From: Bacteroidales bacterium
GTDB taxonomy: Bacteria; Bacteroidota; Bacteroidia; Bacteroidales; UBA932
Direction of reading: 5' to 3'
Length of the DNA stretch: 64,000 nt
Assembly (NCBI GenBank): GCA_024695285.1
Contig: JAILIM010000093.1
Coordinates: 3,049 to 67,048 of the forward strand
The notes under the pieces were generated by a model. That model saw only the letters and a list, made by a program, of their open reading frames with translations. It made no database searches and had not been told where the DNA came from. The stretch's first letter is position 1. Each line of letters begins with the position of its first letter. This document shows positions 57,419-64,000 of this stretch, one piece after another. The position numbers and the translations under genes are program-made.

Positions 57419-58785
57419 GGCCTGAAGTAAACGCCTTCTTCGCGAAGGGCTTGCTGGAGTTCGCTCACGTCCAGTTTCCTGGGCTCCACACCGTCGCGCA
57501 CGCAGAGCGCTGCGGCCTTTCCGGCGGCCTCACCCAGGCACATGGCCGGACCCATGACGCGCACGGAGGCCAGCGCCAGGTGCGTCGCCGATATGTTGCG
57601 GCCGGCGCAGAGCAGGCCGTCGACCTTCAAGGGCACGAGACTTCTGTAGGGAACGTCGTAGCAGTCGGGGCACCACATTAGCGTGCAGTCGCCGCCGACG
57701 GGGTGGTGCAGGTCGACAGGGTAGGAAGCAACGCCGATGACGTCCGGGAAACGGGCGCAGTCGAAGATGTCCTGCTCTGTGAGTATGTATTCACCTATGA
57801 TGCGCCTGGTCTCACGTATGCCCATGAACGGGGCCACGCGGTCCACGTAGGCATTCTCGAATCCTGGGATGAAGGCCTTGAGGTAGCGGACAATTTCGTC
57901 GTTCTGTTTGATGCAGAGTTCCTCGCCCTTTGTGTACTGTTCGGGGTCGGTGGCGTCGATGCCGTTGACGCGTGACATGTTGACCCACCATTCGTCGGGG
58001 GCCATTCCGGTCATGAATATGGTGCGCTCGACGGGCAGTTTGTAGCCCTGCTTGCGGGCCTCCTGCACCTGGTTGCGGAATCCGACCATCGTACAGTTGT
58101 CGTCGGCCCGGAAGAACTCGTTGGGGATGAAATCGATGTCGTAGATGTCCGGGTGGTCAGCAACGGCGTCGCGCAGTTTGCGTGAATCCACGCCGCGCAT
58201 TGAGAACATGAGTGTCGGCGGCTGGGCTATGCCCTGGTCATTGCCGTAGGCCATCGGGGCTCCTGCGCGGTAGGCCACGTCGCCGTCGCCCGTGCAGTCC
58301 ACCACGCACTTTGCCAGTATGGCTTCGCGCCCCTTCTTGGATTCAATGATGACCCCCTTTATCCTGCCGTCTTCGACTATGGTATCCACGCACATGACGT
58401 ACATCAGCACCTTGACTCCGCTCTCCTCCATTATTTCCCAGGCGAGGCGCTTGGTGCCTTCGGGATCTATCATCGTCAGGCTCACGTGGAGCGGGCAGGC
58501 GCGATGGTGGGTGGCCTGGCCGCGCTCGCGAAGGCGCTCGACGAACTTCAGGGGGAGGCCCTTGATGACCTCGTTGCCCTTGCGCCCGAGGAATCCCAGC
58601 AGCGGAAGTCCCTGGGTCATATTCCCGCCCAGGGCGCCGCGGTTTTCAATGAGCATGACAGAAGTTCCTTTGACGAGGGCCGCAGCCTGGGCTGCCATAA
58701 GGCCGGCAGGACCGCCTCCGACTACGAGCACGTCAACCTCTTCCCTGACCGGAATCTCGCGTGCCGGTTCCTTAATGTATTTCAT
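57415..58785 (-). CDS. FAD-dependent oxidoreductase, paralogue 1
   Basis: 456 residues. Dinucleotide-binding motif VVGGGPAGLMAA near residue 25, DCTGDGDVAYRAG and the C-terminal HPVGGDCTLMWCPDCYDVPYR segment place it in the FAD_oxidored group. No signal peptide. Substrate unknown. The ATG at 58783-58785 was chosen because it starts the fold; upstream codons are AT-rich leader. First gene of the leftward redox operon. A close paralogue lies at 62411-63772. Confidence 0.88.
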   Translation of the reverse strand: MKYIKEPAREIPVREEVDVLVVGGGPAGLMAAQAAALVKGTSVMLIENRGALGGNMTQGLPLLGFLGRKGNEVIKGLPLKFVERLRERGQATHHRACPLHVSLTMIDPEGTKRLAWEIMEESGVKVLMYVMCVDTIVEDGRIKGVIIESKKGREAILAKCVVDCTGDGDVAYRAGAPMAYGNDQGIAQPPTLMFSMRGVDSRKLRDAVADHPDIYDIDFIPNEFFRADDNCTMVGFRNQVQEARKQGYKLPVERTIFMTGMAPDEWWVNMSRVNGIDATDPEQYTKGEELCIKQNDEIVRYLKAFIPGFENAYVDRVAPFMGIRETRRIIGEYILTEQDIFDCARFPDVIGVASYPVDLHHPVGGDCTLMWCPDCYDVPYRSLVPLKVDGLLCAGRNISATHLALASVRVMGPAMCLGEAAGKAAALCVRDGVEPRKLDVSELQQALREEGVYFRP

Positions 58786-58811
58786 CTTTTTATTAATTAT
58801 AAATGTAAAGG

Positions 58812-58819
58812 CAAATATA
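58812..58819 (-). promoter_or_regulatory. -7 box for the leftward redox operon
   Basis: TATATTTG on the minus strand, 26 bases before the flavoprotein ATG. Confidence 0.65.
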
Positions 58820-58840
58820 GCAATAATTGAAAAATTATCG

Positions 58841-58848
58841 TATATTTG
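58841..58848 (+). promoter_or_regulatory. -7 box for greA
   Basis: TATATTTG on the plus strand, 54 bases before the greA ATG. The leader so defined contains the hairpin at 58861-58889. Confidence 0.7.
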
Positions 58849-58860
58849 CACTGTAGTTAG

Positions 58861-58889
58861 AGTTCTGTCCCAAGGCAGGACTCCTTTTT
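58861..58889 (+). terminator. Terminator-like hairpin in the greA leader
   Basis: AGTTCTGTCC (58861-58870) pairs with GGCAGGACT (58874-58882) through nine pairs with one bulge and one G-T pair, three-base loop. CCTTTTT follows at once. It lies between the promoter and the greA ATG, so it looks like an attenuator. Confidence 0.6.
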
Positions 58890-58902
58890 AATTAACCTAA
58901 TT

Positions 58903-60845
<1,943 letters not shown>

Positions 60846-60849
<4 letters not shown>

Positions 60850-62414
60850 CACAGTACACCATAGGCATCGACTACGGCACCGACTCCGCGAGGGCGGTGC
60901 TCGTGGATGCTTCCGACGGCCGTATCGTGGCATCCGCCACCAGCGCTTATTCACGCTGGGCCGAAGGCCGCTGGTGCGATCCGCTCTCCCAGCAGTTCCG
61001 TCAGCATCCCCTGGACTACATCGAGTGCCTGGAAGCCGTCCTTCGTGAGGTTGTGGCCGCCTGTCCCGATCCGTCGGCCGTCAAGGCGATTGCCGTTGAC
61101 ACCACCGGCAGTACCGTCTGCTTCACGGATTCCGAAGGCATGCCCCTGTCGTTGCGCGCTGAATTCGCATCCGACCCGGACGCCATGTTCGTGCTGTGGA
61201 AAGACCACACCGGCACAGCTGAGGCTGAGGAATTCACCGCCGCCGGTGCCCGCTACACCCCAAACTACATCTGTCAGAGCGGCAACCACTATTCCGCCGA
61301 GTGCACCTGGGCTAAGGTCCTGCACGTGCTCCGCACGAATGCTGCCGTCCGTGAGGCTGCAGGGGGATTCATAGACGAGTGTGATTTCATCACCAACCTG
61401 CTGACCGGCTGCCGCAGCTTCGCGGATATGAAGTGGGGACATTGCATCCCTGCGGCCAAGCAGCTGTGGAACAAGGACTGGGGAGGATATCCTCCGGAGA
61501 GTTTCTTCGAGGAAATCGACCCTCTGCTGCCGCCTGTGCTGCGCATGGTGCCTCAGGTCAACTTTGCCTGCTCCGAAGCGGCCGGCACGCTCTGCCCCGA
61601 ATGGGCTGCGCGTATCGGTCTCGGCACGGACGTGGTTGTGGGCGTCGGCAACTGTGACGCCCATTCAGGGGCTGTCGGCGCGGGCGTGCGTCCCGGCACT
61701 GCAGTGCTCAATATGGGCACATCCGCCTGCTACATGGCTGTGATGCCTGTGGAGGAGATGAAGGGGCATTTCATCGAAGGCCTTTTCGGCCAGGCCGAAG
61801 GCACTATCCTCGAGGGCTTCATGGGCTATGAGACTGGTCTCTCCGCTTTCGGTGACATCTTCGCCTGGTTCAAGCGCCTCTGCGGTATCCCCCTGCCTGA
61901 ACTGGCACAGCTGGCGTCGGAAATAGCTCTGCGTGACGACCTTCCGCTTGCCACCGATTTCTTCAACGGCCGCCGGGCTCCCAACCCCAGCAACATCGTG
62001 ACCGCCAGTATCAGCGGTCTCCGCATAACCACAGGTCCTGCAGATATTTACAGGGCATTGGTGGAAGCTGCCGCCTTCGGTTCGAAGGCCTGCATCGACC
62101 AGTATCTGGACGGCGGTATCCGCATCGACAAGATGATTGCCGTGGGTGGAATCGCCCAGAAGTCGCCTTTCGTGATGCAGGTGCTCTGCGACGTGCTCGG
62201 CCGCCCCATAGAGGTGTCCGACTGCAAGGATGCCTGCGCGATGGGCGCCGCCATCCACGCCTCCGTAGCCGCCGGGCTTTACCCGTCGGTGCTCGAGGCC
62301 GAGGATGCGCTTTGCCCAGGCGCCTGCGCGACTTATACCCCCGATGCCGGGCGGCATGAGTTCTACCTGCGCCGTTATGAAAGATATAAAGAATTAGCTC
62401 AGTTCGTATTATGA
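60846..62414 (+). CDS. araB: Ribulokinase
   Basis: 522 residues of the FGGY family. Starts GIDYGTDSARAVLVD; VDTTGSTVCF and WKDHTGTAEAEE are typical of AraB, as are GTSACYM and the C-terminal GGIAQKSPFVMQ. Phosphorylates L-ribulose in arabinose catabolism. No araA or araD is adjacent, so a related ketose is possible. The FAD oxidoreductase ATG overlaps its stop by four bases. Confidence 0.88.
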
Positions 62415-63772
62415 CAGTCCACGAACCCGCAAGGGATATCAATGTCCGCGCCGAGGTCGACATTCTCGTTGTCGGCGGCGGCCCTTCCGGCGTGATGGCC
62501 GCTTATGCTGCGGCCCGCACCGGTAAACATAAGGTCATGTTGCTTGAAAGCAGGGGATACCTGGGAGGCAACCTGACAATAGGTCTTCCCATCCTTGCTT
62601 TCCTGGGTCCCAAGGGAAATCAGGTAATCAAGGGTGAGGCCCAGCATTTCATAGACCGCCTCAGGGCGCGCGGCGCGGCAGGCCCCCACAAGCCCTGCAA
62701 GAACCATATGTCGCTGACTATCATCGACTCCGAAGAGGCGAAGAACGTCTGCGCGGAGATGATGGAAGAGGCTGGCGTCGAGGTGCTGATGTACGTTTTC
62801 TGTTGCGGCGTCCTGAAAGACGGCGAGCGCGTCAAGGGCGTGATCATCGAGTCCAAGTGCGGCCGCGAGGCCATTCTGGCAAAGACGGTGATCGACTGCA
62901 CCGGTGACGGCGACGTCGCATTCCGCGCCGGCGTGGAATGCCACAAGGGCGACGCTTCCGGAGGCATGCAGCCCCCGACCCTTATGTACCAGATGCGCGG
63001 GGTCAAGATGCAGGAACTTCGGGATGCGATAGTCAAGCACCCGGACGTCTATGACATGGACGTGATGCCGCCCGAGCAGTTCGTGAGCGGGCATTTCATC
63101 ACTGTCGGCCTCCGCGGACAGATCCGCAAGGCCCAGGCCGAGGGGCTCGACATCCCGGTGTCCCGCACCATCCTCATCACGGGCCTGAAGCCCGATGAGA
63201 TCTGGGTTAACATGACCCGCGTCAGCGGCACCGACAGCACCGACCCTGCTAGCTACACCCGCTGCGAGCTGACAGCCCACAAGCAGATGAAGGACGTCAC
63301 GGAGTACCTGCGCCGCTATGTGCCGGGCTTCGAGGATGCGACAGTCGAAAAGGTCGCGCCCTTCACCGGCATACGTGAGAGCCGTGTGATCGTGGGCAAA
63401 TATGTGCTGACCGCTGAGGATATCCTATCGATGAAGCATTTCGACGACGTCGTGGTCGTGGCCGGATATCCTGTTGACATCCACCACGCCAAAGGCGGCG
63501 ACTGCACGATGCTCTTCACCAAGGATGCCTACGATATTCCGTACCGTGTGCTCGTGCCTGAGAAGGTCGAGTCGCTGCTTGTCGCTGGCCGCTGCTCGTC
63601 TATGAACCACGAGGCCATGGCCGGCACCCGCGTGATGTCCACTTGCATGGCCCTCGGCGAAGCCGCCGGCACGGCAGCCCGTCTCGCCCTCGAGGCCGGC
63701 GTCCAGCCCGCTGACGTCGACATCCGCGCCCTCCAGGCCGCCCTCCTCTCCAACGGAGCCTACCTGGGGTAA
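62411..63772 (+). CDS. FAD-dependent oxidoreductase, paralogue 2
   Basis: 453 residues, clearly homologous over its full length to the protein at 57415-58785 (VVGGGPSGVMAA, DCTGDGDVAFRAG, WVNMTRVSGTDSTDP). Translationally coupled to the ribulokinase, so a role in carbohydrate oxidation is inferred. A hairpin follows 45 bases after the stop. Confidence 0.88.
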   Translation: MTVHEPARDINVRAEVDILVVGGGPSGVMAAYAAARTGKHKVMLLESRGYLGGNLTIGLPILAFLGPKGNQVIKGEAQHFIDRLRARGAAGPHKPCKNHMSLTIIDSEEAKNVCAEMMEEAGVEVLMYVFCCGVLKDGERVKGVIIESKCGREAILAKTVIDCTGDGDVAFRAGVECHKGDASGGMQPPTLMYQMRGVKMQELRDAIVKHPDVYDMDVMPPEQFVSGHFITVGLRGQIRKAQAEGLDIPVSRTILITGLKPDEIWVNMTRVSGTDSTDPASYTRCELTAHKQMKDVTEYLRRYVPGFEDATVEKVAPFTGIRESRVIVGKYVLTAEDILSMKHFDDVVVVAGYPVDIHHAKGGDCTMLFTKDAYDIPYRVLVPEKVESLLVAGRCSSMNHEAMAGTRVMSTCMALGEAAGTAARLALEAGVQPADVDIRALQAALLSNGAYLG

Positions 63773-63816
63773 ATAATCAAGATAATCACTCCGGTTTCGG
63801 AGCGATTTTGTCAGTT

Positions 63817-63860
63817 TCACTCCCGAATGGCCAATTAATCGGCCAAACGGGAGTGATTTC
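63817..63860 (+). terminator. Hairpin after the flavoprotein gene
   Basis: TCACTCCCG (63817-63825) pairs perfectly with CGGGAGTGA (63848-63856); a nested GGCC pair lies in the loop. TTTCCTCTTTT follows. Likely terminator of the greA operon; alternatively part of the end of a mobile element, given the next feature. Confidence 0.65.
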
Positions 63861-63971
63861 CTCTTTTCCGCACTTTTTCGTGACTTCTCCGAGAATCGGC
63901 CATAGAGCGCCGTGAGAGGCTGATTCGTTTTCAAATTTGGGTGTCCCGCGACAAATGGTTACCTTCGTGGT

Positions 63972-64000
63972 ATGTTTGTCCGGCGTAAGCATAACAAGAG
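63972..64000 (+). CDS. First codons of a possible IS1634-type transposase (partial)
   Basis: ATG at 63972 opens MFVRRKHNK before the window ends. IS1634-family transposases of Bacteroidales often start MFVRKK-NKSG, and a TACCTTCG sequence resembling a -7 box lies just upstream (63960-63967). Ten residues are too few for certainty. Confidence 0.35.

Overview
The window looks like a chromosomal segment of a high-GC member of the Bacteroidales (Bacteroidota). Supporting signs are a SusC/SusD pair, a PorV/PorQ-type barrel next to a peptidase with a type IX secretion tail, many lipoproteins with Bacteroidota-style signals, an ATP synthase operon in the order beta-epsilon-a-c-b-delta-alpha-gamma, and promoters matching the Bacteroidota -7 box TAnnTTTG. 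The GC richness and the heavy load of short palindromic repeats suggest an uncultured gut or rumen lineage rather than Bacteroides itself. That placement is inference. No rRNA, tRNA, CRISPR array or prophage was seen.

Layout. 1-9056: the end of an unknown protein, dapF, a 590 bp repeat-rich gap, a leftward operon (rdgB, S41 protease, U32 peptidase, lipoprotein), a rightward pair (polyprenyl synthase, rsgA), an AT-rich orphan gene flanked by repeats, and a guanine deaminase. 9073-24310: pbpC divergent from an alpha-2-macroglobulin gene, a DMT transporter, two secreted hydrolases, uvrA, then a leftward operon of a metallo-hydrolase, a nucleoside kinase and recO. 24446-33037: two deoxynucleoside kinases, an acyl-CoA ligase, a sugar permease, a ROK kinase, an FKBP isomerase and a GH3 glycosidase. 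33034-43364: two small secreted or unknown genes leftward, then a ten-gene rightward operon dnaX-lptB-atpDCBEFHAG. 43367-53000: a leftward block with SusC, SusD, a Calx-beta lipoprotein, an unknown protein, an S8 peptidase and a PorV-like barrel. 53227-58785: a leftward redox operon with a Tat-exported aldo/keto reductase, a polyferredoxin, a histidine phosphatase and a flavoprotein. 58903-63772: a rightward operon with greA, a HIT protein, a thioredoxin-fold lipoprotein lacking CxxC, a ribulokinase and a second flavoprotein. The last 29 bases may be the start of an insertion-sequence transposase.

The most striking observation is that several unrelated palindromic repeat families sit in frame inside conserved genes (DMT transporter, uvrA, atpG, polyferredoxin), apparently at linkers, without breaking the reading frame. 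Two of the families also occur between genes in this window. This resembles the Rickettsia palindromic elements but involves at least four unrelated sequence families. Further oddities are a 22 bp-period intergenic array, a perfect 26 bp hairpin between divergent genes, several promoters so close to the ATG that the mRNAs may be leaderless, and a terminator-like hairpin in the greA leader.

All positions and motifs were read by eye. Family names come from motif recognition, not from a database search.
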